From the NCBI RefSeq assembly GCF_002917925.1, contig NZ_PPFE01000003.1:372001-436000 (forward strand): 64,000 nt of DNA, given 5' to 3'. How positions within the stretch are numbered: the first letter of the stretch is position 1; each line of letters begins with the position of its first letter. This document shows, piece by piece, positions 1 to 9,082 of the stretch. Source of the stretch: Roseovarius confluentis. Lineage in GTDB: Bacteria > Pseudomonadota > Alphaproteobacteria > Rhodobacterales > Rhodobacteraceae. The position numbers were made by a program, and so were the translations under genes. The notes below the pieces were generated by a model, which worked only from the letters and a program-made list of their open reading frames with translations, ran no database searches and was not told the DNA's origin.

Positions 1-36
1 CTGGGCCGCGCCCATGGGGGTAGGGTCGGAAACCAT
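1..36 (-). CDS. 5' end of an off-window gene (12 codons visible)
   Basis: Reading leftwards, an ATG at 36 follows an AAAGGAGA ribosome site by 5 nt and opens a frame (MVSDPTPMGAAQ) that leaves the window. The strong ribosome site and the 44-bp spacing behind the DUF2946-like gene suggest it is the next gene of the same minus-strand operon. Twelve residues are too few to name a product. Confidence 0.5.
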   Translation of the reverse strand, partial: MVSDPTPMGAAQ

Positions 37-80
37 GAGGTTCTCCTTTGAAATGAAGCCGTTGGGTAAGTGCAGTCAGA

Positions 81-473
81 TCAAAGGTATGCAGGCGGTG
101 CGCGGGGTTGCGCCGGAGGGAAGCCGGGGCGCGGAAGCGGGGCTGCCGCGTGGATGCGAACCGCGTCGCGATGGGTGGCGCGGATTGTGCGCGCTGCGAC
201 GATCGGGGCGATGACCGGATCGGCGGCTTTGGCATGTGTGACCCAGGGGCAGGGCACGTCCTGCGCCTCGACCGGGGTGCCGGTTTCATCGACCGTGATG
301 CTGCGCTGGGCGTCGCCGGTACACAGCACGACGGTGATGCCGCCGGGCTGGAACTGGGGCATGGTGCCCGGCGCGAAGGACGAAAAGGCGGTGAAGACGG
401 ACAGAAACGCCCAGAGCAGCATCAGGCCGATGCTGCGGGTCGCGCCGGAGCGGGGAGGGCGTTTCGTGGTCAT
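81..473 (-). CDS. DUF2946-like small membrane-anchored protein
   Basis: A 130-residue protein with a basic N-terminus and one hydrophobic segment (about residues 14-35), then a short beta-rich stretch holding two cysteines (in VVLCTG and DVPCPW), and an Ala/Pro-rich tail. This layout resembles the DUF2946 family, short inner-membrane or periplasmic proteins often found beside copper or TonB-linked uptake genes; that link is recalled and is not shown by the neighbours here. No good ribosome site precedes ATG 473, so the start is uncertain. It probably forms an operon with the off-window gene that starts at 36. Confidence 0.55.
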   Translation of the reverse strand: MTTKRPPRSGATRSIGLMLLWAFLSVFTAFSSFAPGTMPQFQPGGITVVLCTGDAQRSITVDETGTPVEAQDVPCPWVTHAKAADPVIAPIVAARTIRATHRDAVRIHAAAPLPRPGFPPAQPRAPPAYL

Positions 474-512
474 GCAAGGTCAATAGCGCGCGCCAAGGGA
501 GCGCGCCAGACC

Positions 513-1193
513 TCAGAAGCTGTAGCTGATGCCAAAATTGACCGCGTGGGTCAGCAGGTCGGTGCTGAGGCGGCCATCGGGCTGTCCGGGGTCGCCGTCG
601 ATGGTGATGTCGTTCTCGGAATACGTCATCTGGTATTCGCCGAAGAGCGCCCAGCTTTCAGTGAAGTCGTACTTGATGCCGGCGATGCCGCGCACGGCGA
701 TGCCGGTGTTTTCGTAGTCGTAGGTCCGGTTGGTCGCGCCAACGGCCAGCGCGTCCACATGCGGAACGGCCACACCGAGGCCGCCGCCGACATAGGGCGT
801 GAAGCGGCCCTGGTTGAACGCGCCCGGCCAGCGTTTCATCACGTTGGCGGTAAAGATGTTGTGGCCGTCCGACAGCTCGAACCGGCTGAGGCCCACGGCG
901 GCGGCGTCACCGGCGGGCATGTAGGCCTTGGTGTGTGTGCCCTCAAGCCCGAAGCCCCAGTTGGTGTCGGTCCAGTACATGACGCGGCCACCGTAGTAGA
1001 TGGGCGCATCGAAAGGCTTGCCTTCCCAGCCGATATTGCGGTTGAACGCAGCGCCACCGTTGGGCAGGACACCACTGGCGGAGCTTTCGGTCACGCCTTG
1101 CGCACCAAGATAGAAGCTGAGCTCGATCTCGGCGGCGGCGGGGCTGGCCATGGCGACGAGGGCGAACAGGGAAACACGAGCGGAATTCAGCAT
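513..1193 (-). CDS. Outer membrane beta-barrel protein (porin-like)
   Basis: 226 residues from ATG 1193. The first 21 residues form a signal peptide ending ASPAAA, and the mature part has alternating aromatic/polar strands (YYGGRVMYWTDTNWGFGLE, TPYVGGGLGV, WALFGEYQMTYSE) ending in Phe (ISYSF), the usual C-terminal signature of BAM-inserted barrels. The length fits a small 8-strand OmpA/OmpW-like barrel. The reading frame extends 61 codons further upstream, but the signal peptide fixes the internal ATG. It is divergent from petA, with about 230 bp between the two starts. No ligand or transport role can be read from the sequence. Confidence 0.75.
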   Translation of the reverse strand: MLNSARVSLFALVAMASPAAAEIELSFYLGAQGVTESSASGVLPNGGAAFNRNIGWEGKPFDAPIYYGGRVMYWTDTNWGFGLEGTHTKAYMPAGDAAAVGLSRFELSDGHNIFTANVMKRWPGAFNQGRFTPYVGGGLGVAVPHVDALAVGATNRTYDYENTGIAVRGIAGIKYDFTESWALFGEYQMTYSENDITIDGDPGQPDGRLSTDLLTHAVNFGISYSF

Positions 1194-1420
1194 GATACGG
1201 GCCTTTGAAACAGAAGGGCGGGTTGCAACCGTCCTTACACCCATGGGCAGACCCTCACAAGCGCGACAGATGAGCACCCTCTTCAAATGATTGGCATTGT
1301 GCACTGGACGCCTCAGGCAAGCTTGGATAAATACGCGCATGATCGCGGTTTGAGCGGAGTCGTCCGTCTGCCGCATACGGGGATTTGCCTAGAAGGCTCA
1401 GACAGATTGGAGATTGGCTC

Positions 1421-1999
1421 GTGTCCCACGCAGAAGACCACGAAGGTACACGCAGAGATTTCATCTACTACGCAACCGCAGGCGCGGGTGCCGTGGCGGT
1501 CGGGGCAGCGGTTTGGCCGCTTGTCAACCAGATGAACCCCTCTGCAGACGTCCAGGCGCTCAGTTCGATCCGTGTGGATGTATCCGGTGTCGACCAGGGC
1601 TCGCAACTGACGGTGAAATGGCTGGGCAAGCCGGTCTTCATCCGCCGCCGCACCGAGGCCGAGATCGAGGCCGCGCGCAGCGTGGATGTCTCGAGCCTGC
1701 CCGACCAGGTGGCGCGCAACGAGAACCTGCAGGGCGAGGCCGCGGCAACCGACGAGAACCGCGCGCTGGACGAGACCGGCGAATGGCTGGTTCAGATCGG
1801 CGTCTGCACGCACCTTGGCTGTGTGCCGCTGAGCAATGCCGGCGATTACGTGCTGGACAGTGGTGTGGGCGGCTGGTTCTGCCCCTGCCACGGGTCGCAC
1901 TACGACACGGCGGGCCGAATCCGCAAAGGCCCCGCGCCGGAGAACCTGCCGGTGCCGGTTGCAGAATTCGTCGACGAAACGACCGTTAAGCTGGGATAA
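1421..1999 (+). CDS. petA: Ubiquinol-cytochrome c reductase Rieske iron-sulfur subunit
   Basis: 192-residue Rieske subunit of the cytochrome bc1 complex, which passes electrons from ubiquinol at the Qo site to cytochrome c1. A twin-arginine motif (RRDF, residues 11-14) and one membrane anchor (about 17-36) precede the Rieske fold. Cluster ligands are Cys129 and His131 in CTHLGC and Cys154 and His157 in CPCHGSH; Cys134 and Cys156 form the usual disulfide. GTG 1421 is chosen because it lies 8 nt after GGAG and gives the SHAEDH...TRRDF start of Rhodobacter homologues, although the frame runs on to a TTG at 1385. First gene of petABC, 12 bp before petB. Confidence 0.97.
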   Translation: MSHAEDHEGTRRDFIYYATAGAGAVAVGAAVWPLVNQMNPSADVQALSSIRVDVSGVDQGSQLTVKWLGKPVFIRRRTEAEIEAARSVDVSSLPDQVARNENLQGEAAATDENRALDETGEWLVQIGVCTHLGCVPLSNAGDYVLDSGVGGWFCPCHGSHYDTAGRIRKGPAPENLPVPVAEFVDETTVKLG

Positions 2000-2011
2000 G
2001 GAATAACACTC

Positions 2012-3352
2012 ATGGCTGGAATTCCTCACGACCATTACGAGCCGAAAACCGGTGGCGAGAAGTGGCTGAATCGCCGCCTTCCCATCGTCGGTCTTCTGTA
2101 TGACACGATCATGATCCCCACGCCCAAGAACCTGAACTGGATGTGGATCTGGGGGATCGTGCTGACCTTCTGCCTGGCGTTGCAGATCGTCACCGGGATC
2201 GTCCTGGCGATGCATTACACGCCGCATGTTGACGAAGCGTTCGCGTCGATCGAGCATATCATGCGCAACGTCAACGGCGGACATATGCTTCGGTACCTGC
2301 ACATGAACGGTGCCTCGCTGTTCTTCTTTGCGGTCTACCTGCATATTTTCCGCGGTCTCTATTACGGCTCCTACAAGGCGCCGCGCGAGATCACGTGGAT
2401 CGTGGGCATGCTGATCTACCTGTTGATGATGGGCACGGCGTTCATGGGCTACGTGCTGCCTTGGGGTCAGATGTCTTTCTGGGGCGCCACGGTGATCACC
2501 GGGCTCTTCGGGGCAATCCCGCTGATCGGTGAGCCGATCCAGACCTGGCTGCTGGGCGGGCCGGCGGTGGACAACGCCACGCTGAACCGGTTCTTCAGCC
2601 TGCACTACCTTCTGCCCTTCGTGATTGCCGCGCTGGTTGCGGTGCACATCTGGGCGTTCCACACCACGGGCAACAACAACCCCACCGGTGTCGAAGTGCG
2701 CCGCACCTCGAAGGCCGAAGCCGAGAAGGACACCGTTTCGTTCTGGCCCTACTTCGTGATCAAGGACCTGTTCGCGCTGGCCGTGATCCTGGCGGTGTTC
2801 TTTGCGATCGTGGGCTTCATGCCGAACTACCTTGGCCACCCCGACAACTATATCGAGGCGAACGCCCTGGCGACGCCGGCGCATATCGTGCCCGAATGGT
2901 ATTTCCTGCCATTCTACGCGATCCTGCGGGCGTTCACGTCGGAAGTGTGGGTGGTGCAGTTCGCATCGTTCATCACCGGCGGCATCATTGACGCCAAATT
3001 CTTCGGCGTGCTGGCCATGTTCGGCGCGATTGCCGTGATGGCGCTGGCCCCTTGGCTGGACACATCGATGGTGCGGTCGGGCCGGTATCGTCCGATGTTC
3101 AAATGGTGGTTCTGGCTGCTGGCGATCGACTTCGTCGTGCTGATGTGGCTGGGGGCGCGTCCGGCGGAAGAGCCCTATGCGACCTACTCGCTGATCGCGT
3201 CGGCCTACTGGTTCGCCTACTTCCTGGTGATCCTGCCACTGTTGGGCGTGATCGAGAAACCGTTGCCGCAGCCCGAGACCATCGAAGCGGATTTCGAGGC
3301 ACACAAGGCGGCAAGCGGCGGCACGGCCACCGTAGCCAGCCCGGCCGAGTAA
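2012..3352 (+). CDS. petB: Cytochrome b subunit of the bc1 complex
   Basis: 446-residue polytopic cytochrome b. The four axial haem histidines fall at 97 and 111 ([15 protein letters not shown]) and at 198 and 212 ([15 protein letters not shown]), the same numbers as in Rhodobacter. The Qo-site PEWY motif is at 294-297, and the cd-region signature [12 protein letters not shown] at 150-161. The protein is one continuous cytochrome b, not the split b6/subunit IV form. It oxidises ubiquinol and recycles an electron through haems bL and bH. It is translated from ATG 2012 just after petA and is followed 17 bp later by petC. Confidence 0.98.
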   Translation: MAGIPHDHYEPKTGGEKWLNRRLPIVGLLYDTIMIPTPKNLNWMWIWGIVLTFCLALQIVTGIVLAMHYTPHVDEAFASIEHIMRNVNGGHMLRYLHMNGASLFFFAVYLHIFRGLYYGSYKAPREITWIVGMLIYLLMMGTAFMGYVLPWGQMSFWGATVITGLFGAIPLIGEPIQTWLLGGPAVDNATLNRFFSLHYLLPFVIAALVAVHIWAFHTTGNNNPTGVEVRRTSKAEAEKDTVSFWPYFVIKDLFALAVILAVFFAIVGFMPNYLGHPDNYIEANALATPAHIVPEWYFLPFYAILRAFTSEVWVVQFASFITGGIIDAKFFGVLAMFGAIAVMALAPWLDTSMVRSGRYRPMFKWWFWLLAIDFVVLMWLGARPAEEPYATYSLIASAYWFAYFLVILPLLGVIEKPLPQPETIEADFEAHKAASGGTATVASPAE

Positions 3353-3369
3353 GAGAAAGGATCAGGCAA

Positions 3370-4161
3370 ATGATGAAGACATTCGCGATCAGCGCAGTCA
3401 CGGCCCTGGCCCTTTCGACCGGCGGCGCGCTCGCCGCCGGTGAAGAAGGCCACACCAAGGACGTGGACTTTTCCTTCGAGGGGCCGTTCGGCAGCTTCGA
3501 TCAGTACCAGCTTCAGCGGGGGCTGCAGGTCTATACCGAGATCTGTTCTTCCTGCCACGGCCTGCAATACGTGCCGCTGCGCACGTTGAGCGACGAGGGT
3601 GGGCCGCATTTCTCGGACGCCGAGGTGCGGGCCTATGCCGAGCAGAACTTCGAGGTCTTCGACGAGGAACTGGACGACTTCCGTGCGGCACGCCCTGTCG
3701 ATCACTTCCCGGGTTCCAACCTGGAAAACGCGCCGGACCTGAGCCTGATGGCCAAGGCCCGCGCCGGGTTCCACGGGCCGGCCGGCACCGGGATCAACCA
3801 ACTTGTCAAAGGCATGGGTGGTCCGGAGTATATCTATTCACTTCTGACCAGCTATACCGGCGAGACCAAGGAAGAGGCCGGCACGACGTTCTATGAGAAC
3901 GAGGCGTTCCCCGGCGGCTGGATCGCCATGGCGCCGCCGCTTTACGGTGAAGACGTGGAATATGCCGATGGTCACGCCAATGACCTGAGCGCCATCGCCA
4001 AGGATGTATCGGCCTTCCTGATGTGGACGGCGGAACCCAAGATGATGGACCGCAAGCAGGCGGGCCTGACCGGTGTGATCTTCCTGACGCTTCTGTCGGT
4101 GCTGCTGTACCTGACGAACAAGCGGATCTGGAAGCCGATCAAGAAGAAATACGAAAGCTGA
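3370..4161 (+). CDS. petC: Cytochrome c1 subunit of the bc1 complex
   Basis: 263-residue precursor with a signal peptide (about residues 1-23, ending GGALAA), a covalent haem motif CSSCH (Cys59, Cys62, His63), a likely axial Met in [10 protein letters not shown], and one C-terminal membrane helix followed by a basic tail ([13 protein letters not shown]) that anchors the haem domain in the periplasm. ATG 3370 and ATG 3373 are adjacent; either could be used after the AGAAAGGA ribosome site. It ends the petABC operon, just ahead of a strong intrinsic terminator. Confidence 0.97.
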   Translation: MMKTFAISAVTALALSTGGALAAGEEGHTKDVDFSFEGPFGSFDQYQLQRGLQVYTEICSSCHGLQYVPLRTLSDEGGPHFSDAEVRAYAEQNFEVFDEELDDFRAARPVDHFPGSNLENAPDLSLMAKARAGFHGPAGTGINQLVKGMGGPEYIYSLLTSYTGETKEEAGTTFYENEAFPGGWIAMAPPLYGEDVEYADGHANDLSAIAKDVSAFLMWTAEPKMMDRKQAGLTGVIFLTLLSVLLYLTNKRIWKPIKKKYES

Positions 4162-4187
4162 GGGTTCAGCCTTCGCCGAGATTTCAG

Positions 4188-4217
4188 AGCCCCCGTTGCC
4201 ATGCAGCGGGGGCTTTT
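4188..4217 (+). terminator. Intrinsic terminator of petABC
   Basis: AGCCCCCG (4188-4195) pairs with CGGGGGCT (4207-4214) and is followed by TTTT. It lies 27 bp after the petC stop. Confidence 0.85.
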
Positions 4218-4276
4218 GCTTGGGCGATGCGCGGCGGCTCAGCTTGCTGCGCCTCGATTCCGCGCAGGCTCAACGA

Positions 4277-5437
4277 CTAACGCGGGAGCGGGTTCAGCGC
4301 CTTGTTGTAAGGCTTCCAATCGGTGATCTCGGGGTAGTATTTCTCGCGCCAGCGCCGCACGCGGGGGTTCATCACCCGGCGCCAGAGCGGCGGGATCATC
4401 GCGGCCACGGTCATCACCGGGTAGCCGTAGGGTAGTTGCGGAGCCTCGTCCTCGGAGTAGTTCTGCAACAGCGGAAAGCGGCGGTTGGGCTTGTAGTGGT
4501 GGTCGGAATGGCGTTGCAGGTTGATCAGCAGCCAGTTCGATGCCTTCTGCGCGGCATTCCAGCTGTGCTGGGGTTTGACGTGTTCATATTTACCGTCGCC
4601 GAGATGCTTTCGGGTGAGGCCGTAGTGCTCGACGTAATTGACCAGTTCCAACTGCCAGATGGCGATAAAGGCCTGCCAGAGGAAAAGCGCGAGGCCGATC
4701 CAGCCGCCGATCAGCGCGGCGAGAAGCAGCATAAAGCCTTGCAGCGCCCAGTATTTCCAGAACGGGTTCTTGAGGTCCCACCATGGCTTGTCCTTGCGGG
4801 CCAGCATGGCCTTTTCGGCCTCCCACGAGGACACCAGGCTTTCGCGCAGGACGCGGGGGAAGAAGCGGTGGAATCCCTCGTTGTAGCGGGCCGTAACGGG
4901 GTCGCGCGGGGTGCCGACATGGCGGTGATGGACCTGAAGGTGCTCGGACCGGAAGTGGGAGTAGAGCACCATCGACAGGAGTGCGTCGCCCAGGAAACGC
5001 TCGCCTTTGTCCTTTTGGTGCATGAGTTCGTGCGAGAAGTTGATGCCGACGGTGCCGGAAATCACGCCCATGCCGAAGAAGAGCAGGATGGTCTCCAAAG
5101 CGTTCAGGTGCGCGTCGCCGGGGCCGGTGGCGTACCAGATCATCCAGAAAAGCAAGGCGAACTGCACCGGCGGCCAAAGCACGGTGACGGCGGTGTACAT
5201 GCGGATATGCCGCTCGCGCGTTTCGGGGTCGAGATTGTCCAGCTCCAGCCCCAGCACTGCGTCGAGCGCGGCGAAGAAATACCAGGTGAAGAGCGGCAGG
5301 AGGATCACCGTCCAACCGCCCTGCGTGGCGCTGAGGATCGCCAGCGGGACAAGCGAGAAGGCCGCCCAGAAGGGCAGCGCGCGTTGCAGGCGCGCAACCT
5401 TGTCGGGGCCGAGATACTTGGGCGTGGTGGTCTGCAT
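4277..5437 (-). CDS. alkB: Alkane 1-monooxygenase (integral-membrane non-haem di-iron)
   Basis: 386-residue membrane hydroxylase that inserts oxygen at the terminal carbon of medium-chain alkanes using electrons from rubredoxin. All histidine boxes are present: HELMH (136-140), EHLQVHH (165-171) and HSDHH (310-314), plus the AlkB-typical NYVEHYGLTR motif (267-276). About six hydrophobic segments precede and separate the boxes. ATG 5437 is chosen because it follows AGGTGAAGG and opens directly into the family N-terminus; the frame extends 20 codons further. No rubredoxin, rubredoxin reductase or regulator lies nearby, so its electron partners must be encoded elsewhere. The related xylene monooxygenase family is a less likely reading. 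Confidence 0.9.
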   Translation of the reverse strand: MQTTTPKYLGPDKVARLQRALPFWAAFSLVPLAILSATQGGWTVILLPLFTWYFFAALDAVLGLELDNLDPETRERHIRMYTAVTVLWPPVQFALLFWMIWYATGPGDAHLNALETILLFFGMGVISGTVGINFSHELMHQKDKGERFLGDALLSMVLYSHFRSEHLQVHHRHVGTPRDPVTARYNEGFHRFFPRVLRESLVSSWEAEKAMLARKDKPWWDLKNPFWKYWALQGFMLLLAALIGGWIGLALFLWQAFIAIWQLELVNYVEHYGLTRKHLGDGKYEHVKPQHSWNAAQKASNWLLINLQRHSDHHYKPNRRFPLLQNYSEDEAPQLPYGYPVMTVAAMIPPLWRRVMNPRVRRWREKYYPEITDWKPYNKALNPLPR

Positions 5438-5503
5438 GGCCTTCACCTTTTTGCCCGCGATTATAGTGCGATGCGCGGGGGCGGGGCGATTGCGCAAATC
5501 GCC

Positions 5504-6583
5504 TCAGGACGTGTTCGAGGTGCAGTCTTGCAAGGCTTCGCGGGCCAAGTCAAAAACCTTGCGCATGACGGTGGGTAACTCCGTCGGTTTGAAGGTGTGG
5601 GCGGGGACAAAACAGGTGGAGTCGGATGGAGTGTCCGCGTCCGGGCCAAGGCAGGCATAGGCGATCTTCAGGCGCAGGTGAAAATGGGTGAAGGTGTGGC
5701 GGGCCTCGGCGTCGAGCATTTGCCAGTCAGCGTCGAGCGGCGGGGCGGGGGTGGGCGCGTCGGACCAGTCGCTGCCGGGCCAGCCGAGCATTCCGCCCAG
5801 CAGGCCGCTGTCGGGGCGGCGTTCCAGCAGCCAGGCACCATCGGCGCGGCGGGCGACATAGGCGATGCCAAACCGGGTGGGCTTGGCCTTTTTCGGGGCC
5901 TTCTTCGGCAATTCGGCCTGCGTGCCGTTCGTGCGGGCGATACAGGGCGTGCGCCACGGGCAGATGCCGCAGGCGGGCGAGCGGGGCGTGCAGATGGTGG
6001 CGCCGAGGTCCATCACCGCCTGGGCATAGTCGCCGGGGCGGGTGTGCGGCGTGAGGGTCGCCGCGGCCTCTGTCAGTTCGGGCTTGGCGGTGGGCAGGGG
6101 CGTGTGGATGTCATGCAGGCGGGCCATGACCCGCTCGACATTGCCATCGACCACCACCGACGGCTGATCGAAGGCGATAGCGGAGATGGCAGCGGCGGTA
6201 TAGGGGCCGATGCCGGGCAGCTTCTGCAATTCGGCGGCGGTGCCGGGGAACTGACCGTCATGGTCCGAGGCGACGACGCGGGCGCATTTCAGCAGGTTGC
6301 GGGCGCGCGCGTAATAGCCAAGGCCGGCCCATTCGCCCATGACCTGCGCGTCCTCGGCGGCGGCGAGGTCGGTCACGGTGGGCCAGAGCGCGGTGAAGCG
6401 TTCGAAATAGCTTTTTACGGCGGCGACGGTGGTTTGTTGCAGCATCACCTCCGACAGCCAGACGGCATAGGGAGCGGGGCGCACGCCCGCCTTTTTGGCC
6501 TCGGGGGGCACGCGCCATGGCATCTGGCGGGCGTGGCGGTCGTACCAGTCCAGCAGCTCTGCGCTCATCTCGCTGTCACGCAT
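5504..6583 (-). CDS. mutY: A/G-specific adenine DNA glycosylase
   Basis: 359-residue base-excision repair enzyme that removes adenine opposite 8-oxoguanine. Visible features are the catalytic Glu45 in SEVMLQQT, a helix-hairpin-helix LPGIGPYTAAAI (122-133), catalytic Asp146 in VVDGNVERV, a [4Fe-4S] motif C-x6-C-x2-C-x5-C (Cys198, 205, 208, 214), and a C-terminal NUDIX-like domain (LERRPDSGLLGGMLGWPG) that recognises 8-oxoG. Met6 is a possible alternative start. It diverges from the DUF721 gene at 6667. A hairpin (5485-5503) lies just after its stop, without a T-run. Confidence 0.95.
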   Translation of the reverse strand: MRDSEMSAELLDWYDRHARQMPWRVPPEAKKAGVRPAPYAVWLSEVMLQQTTVAAVKSYFERFTALWPTVTDLAAAEDAQVMGEWAGLGYYARARNLLKCARVVASDHDGQFPGTAAELQKLPGIGPYTAAAISAIAFDQPSVVVDGNVERVMARLHDIHTPLPTAKPELTEAAATLTPHTRPGDYAQAVMDLGATICTPRSPACGICPWRTPCIARTNGTQAELPKKAPKKAKPTRFGIAYVARRADGAWLLERRPDSGLLGGMLGWPGSDWSDAPTPAPPLDADWQMLDAEARHTFTHFHLRLKIAYACLGPDADTPSDSTCFVPAHTFKPTELPTVMRKVFDLAREALQDCTSNTS

Positions 6584-6666
6584 CTGTTATCCCGCCTTTG
6601 CCAGCTTTGCGTTTGTTGTTCACTCTCATACCCCCTACATTAGGGCGAGGAAACGGGAGGTCAGCC

Positions 6667-7185
6667 ATGCCCGCACATCGGGGCACGACGAAAGGCTTCA
6701 AGCGCAGCGGTGCCCTGTTGGGGGCGCAGATCCGGAAAGCGTCGGAAAGCCGGGGCTTTGCGGTGTCGCGCGTGGTGACCCACTGGCCAGAGATCGCGGG
6801 AGAAGAGATCGCCGCGATCTGCCGCCCGGTCAAGGTGAGCTATGCACGGCAGGGGTTTGGCGCGACGCTGGTCGTGCTGACGACGGGCGCACAGGCGCCG
6901 ATGCTGGAGATGCAGAAGGAAAAACTGCGCGAACGGGTCAACACCGCCTATGGTTACAACGCCATCGCGCGGGTGCAGATCACGCAGACCGCGCCCACCG
7001 GCTTTGCCGAGGGGCAGGCGAGCTTCGAGCACCGGCCCAAGCCGGCAGCCAAGCCCGCGCCCAGCGAAATGACAGTGGCCGCGGCCGCCAAGCTGGCGCA
7101 GCCGGTGGGCGACGACGGCCTGCGCGATGCGCTGGAAACGCTGGGCCGGAACGTACTATCGAAAAGCAACACGCAGAAATCGTAA
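6667..7185 (+). CDS. DUF721 (DciA-like) protein
   Basis: 172 residues. The N-terminal half (TKGFKRSGALLGAQIRKASESRGFAVSRVVTHWPEIAGEEIAA...) matches the DUF721 family, some members of which (DciA) load the replicative helicase DnaB; that role is recalled from the family and untested here. The C-terminal part is Ala/Lys/Pro-rich and probably flexible. ATG 6667 is preceded by GGGAGG, and a longer in-frame extension upstream lacks coding character. It is followed 9 bp later by a DsbA-like gene, an arrangement I recall from other Rhodobacteraceae. Confidence 0.75.
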   Translation: MPAHRGTTKGFKRSGALLGAQIRKASESRGFAVSRVVTHWPEIAGEEIAAICRPVKVSYARQGFGATLVVLTTGAQAPMLEMQKEKLRERVNTAYGYNAIARVQITQTAPTGFAEGQASFEHRPKPAAKPAPSEMTVAAAAKLAQPVGDDGLRDALETLGRNVLSKSNTQKS

Positions 7186-7194
7186 GGTGATAAG

Positions 7195-7896
7195 ATGAAA
7201 AACGTGCTTCTTTCCGGGGCCGCGGCCCTTGTCCTGGCGGCCGGCGGCGGCTGGTGGCTGAGCGGGCAGACCGGCAACACGACGCAAGGCAGTGGCATGA
7301 CCGACCTGCCCGGTGCGGCCAATGCGCAGGAGGCCTCGGACGCGCCGGCGGAAGAGATCGACACCTCCTCGATCGTGGAAATGACACTGGGTGAGGAAAG
7401 CGCGCCGGTGAAGATCGTGGAATACGCGTCCTTCACCTGTCCGCATTGCGCGAATTTTCACGAGAACCAGTTCAAGCAGCTGAAATCCGAATATATCGAC
7501 AATGGCGACGTGCATTTCACCTATCGCGATGTCTATTTCGACCGCTACGGCCTGTGGGCGTCGATGGTGGCGCGGTGCGGCGGCGAAGAGCGGTTCTTTG
7601 GCATCACGGAGATGATTTATGACCAGCAGAAGGACTGGATCGGCGACGGGCAGGACCCGGTGGGCATCTCAGAGCGGCTGCGCAAGATCGGCAAGGTCGC
7701 GGGGTTGGACGATGAGCAACTGGATGCTTGCCTGAACGACGCCGACAAGGCTAAGACGCTGGTGGCGTGGTTCCAGGAGAACGCCGAGGCCGACGACGTG
7801 AATTCGACGCCGACGCTGGTCATCAACGGCGAGACGCATTCCAACATGTCCTATGACGAGTTGAAGGCGATGATCGACGACCAACTGGCCGAATGA
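7195..7896 (+). CDS. DsbA-family thiol:disulfide oxidoreductase
   Basis: 233 residues with an N-terminal hydrophobic segment (about 4-23; signal peptide or anchor), an acidic linker, then a thioredoxin-fold domain with the active-site motif CPHC (Cys82-Cys85) and a cis-proline in NSTPTLVING. It is predicted to act in the periplasm as a disulfide donor or isomerase. The CPHC dipeptide matches classical DsbA. Its stop overlaps the start of the CoA-transferase gene (ATGA at 7893), so the two are translationally coupled, though no functional link is obvious. Confidence 0.85.
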   Translation: MKNVLLSGAAALVLAAGGGWWLSGQTGNTTQGSGMTDLPGAANAQEASDAPAEEIDTSSIVEMTLGEESAPVKIVEYASFTCPHCANFHENQFKQLKSEYIDNGDVHFTYRDVYFDRYGLWASMVARCGGEERFFGITEMIYDQQKDWIGDGQDPVGISERLRKIGKVAGLDDEQLDACLNDADKAKTLVAWFQENAEADDVNSTPTLVINGETHSNMSYDELKAMIDDQLAE

Positions 7897-9014
7897 AGCC
7901 CGCGCCGCTGGCCGGGCTGAAGGTTGTCGAACTGGCCCGGATCCTGGCCGGCCCGTGGGCCGGGCAGGTGCTGGCCGACCTGGGCGCGGACGTGATCAAG
8001 GTGGAAAGCCCCGCTGGCGACGATACGCGCCAGTGGGGCCCGCCGTTCATAGAGCGGGACGGCGACCGCTCGGCCGCCTATTTCCACTCCTGCAACCGCG
8101 GCAAACAGAGTGTCACGGTCGATTTCCGCACCGAGGCGGGTCAGGCCCGTGTCCGTGAGTTGGTGGCGGAGGCCGACATCCTGATCGAGAATTTCAAGGT
8201 CGGCGGGCTGGCCAAGTACGGGCTGGATTATGCGAGCCTCGCTAACGTGAACCCGGGGTTGATTTACTGCTCGATCACCGGGTTCGGGCAGGACGGGCCT
8301 TATGCGGGCAAGGCCGGATATGACTACATTATCCAAGGCATGTCGGGTCTGATGAGCATGACCGGCGATCCTGAGGGCCAACCGGTGAAAGTGGGCGTGG
8401 CCGTGACGGATATCTTCACCGGCGTCTATGCCAGCACCGCCATCCTGGCCGCATTGCACCAGCGGCAGGCGACGGGCAAGGGCCAGCATATCGACATGGC
8501 GCTCTTGGATACTGCGGTGGCGGTGACGGCGAACCAGGCGATGAATTACCTTGCCACGGGCACGCCGCCGCAAAGGCTGGGGAACCAGCATCCGAACCTG
8601 GCACCTTACCAGGTGTTCGAGTGTTCGGACGGCTTCCTGATCGTGGCGGTGGGCAATGACGCGCAGTTCGGGCGGTTCTGCGACGTGCTGGGCGCGGCGG
8701 AGGTGAAGACCGCGCCGGACTATGCCACCAACGCCGACCGGGTGGCGCATCGCGATGCGCTGACCGAGGTTTTGACCGGATACACGATGCGTCTGACAAA
8801 GGCCGAGTTGCAAGCCGGGTGCGAGGCGCAGGGCGTGCCGGTGGGACCGATCAACGACATGGCGGAGGTTTTCGCCGATCCGCAGGTCGTGGCGCGGGGC
8901 CTGAGGGTGGAGGTGGACGGGGTGCCGGGCGTACGAAGCCCGATGCGGTTTTCCGATGCGGACCTGTCGTTGCGCCGCGCCTCGCCGAAGCTGGGCGAGG
9001 ACGATCTGGCGTGA
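7893..9014 (+). CDS. Class III CoA-transferase (CaiB/BaiF family)
   Basis: 373 residues. It opens with the family N-terminus LAGLKVVELARILAGPWAGQVLADLGADVIKVE and carries the predicted catalytic Asp173 in VGVAVTDIFTGVYAS, aligned by eye with Asp169 of formyl-CoA transferase. Family members move CoA between acyl-CoA and a free carboxylic acid through an aspartyl-CoA thioester. The substrate cannot be told: carnitine, formyl/oxalyl, mesaconyl and succinyl-type transferases share this pattern. The start overlaps the stop of the DsbA-like gene; it converges on lpxK. Confidence 0.85.
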   Translation: MKPAPLAGLKVVELARILAGPWAGQVLADLGADVIKVESPAGDDTRQWGPPFIERDGDRSAAYFHSCNRGKQSVTVDFRTEAGQARVRELVAEADILIENFKVGGLAKYGLDYASLANVNPGLIYCSITGFGQDGPYAGKAGYDYIIQGMSGLMSMTGDPEGQPVKVGVAVTDIFTGVYASTAILAALHQRQATGKGQHIDMALLDTAVAVTANQAMNYLATGTPPQRLGNQHPNLAPYQVFECSDGFLIVAVGNDAQFGRFCDVLGAAEVKTAPDYATNADRVAHRDALTEVLTGYTMRLTKAELQAGCEAQGVPVGPINDMAEVFADPQVVARGLRVEVDGVPGVRSPMRFSDADLSLRRASPKLGEDDLA

Positions 9015-9049
9015 TCCGATTGTGTGGCTGCGCCACGCTTTATTTTTTG

Positions 9050-9078
9050 GATTTGAGTATTTGAGGAACAGTGAAAGC
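9050..9078 (+). repeat. GAGTATTT-core dispersed intergenic repeat, copy 1
   Basis: Contains ATTTGAGTATTTGAGGAACA followed by GTGAAAGC. It sits in the 68-bp gap between the convergent CoA-transferase and lpxK genes. Related copies are at 35859, 42111, 42939 (minus orientation), 49978 and 53741. Confidence 0.7.
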
Positions 9079-9082
9079 CGGG

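Noticed and set aside
1194-1420. TTGAGC-N17-GCATAC as a promoter for petA
   Set aside because: The -10 match is poor; other arrangements in this gap are equally likely.
1313-3304. Long minus-strand ORF (663 codons) opposite petA-petB
   Set aside because: Shadow of the real genes; rich in His/Arg/Gln with no family pattern.
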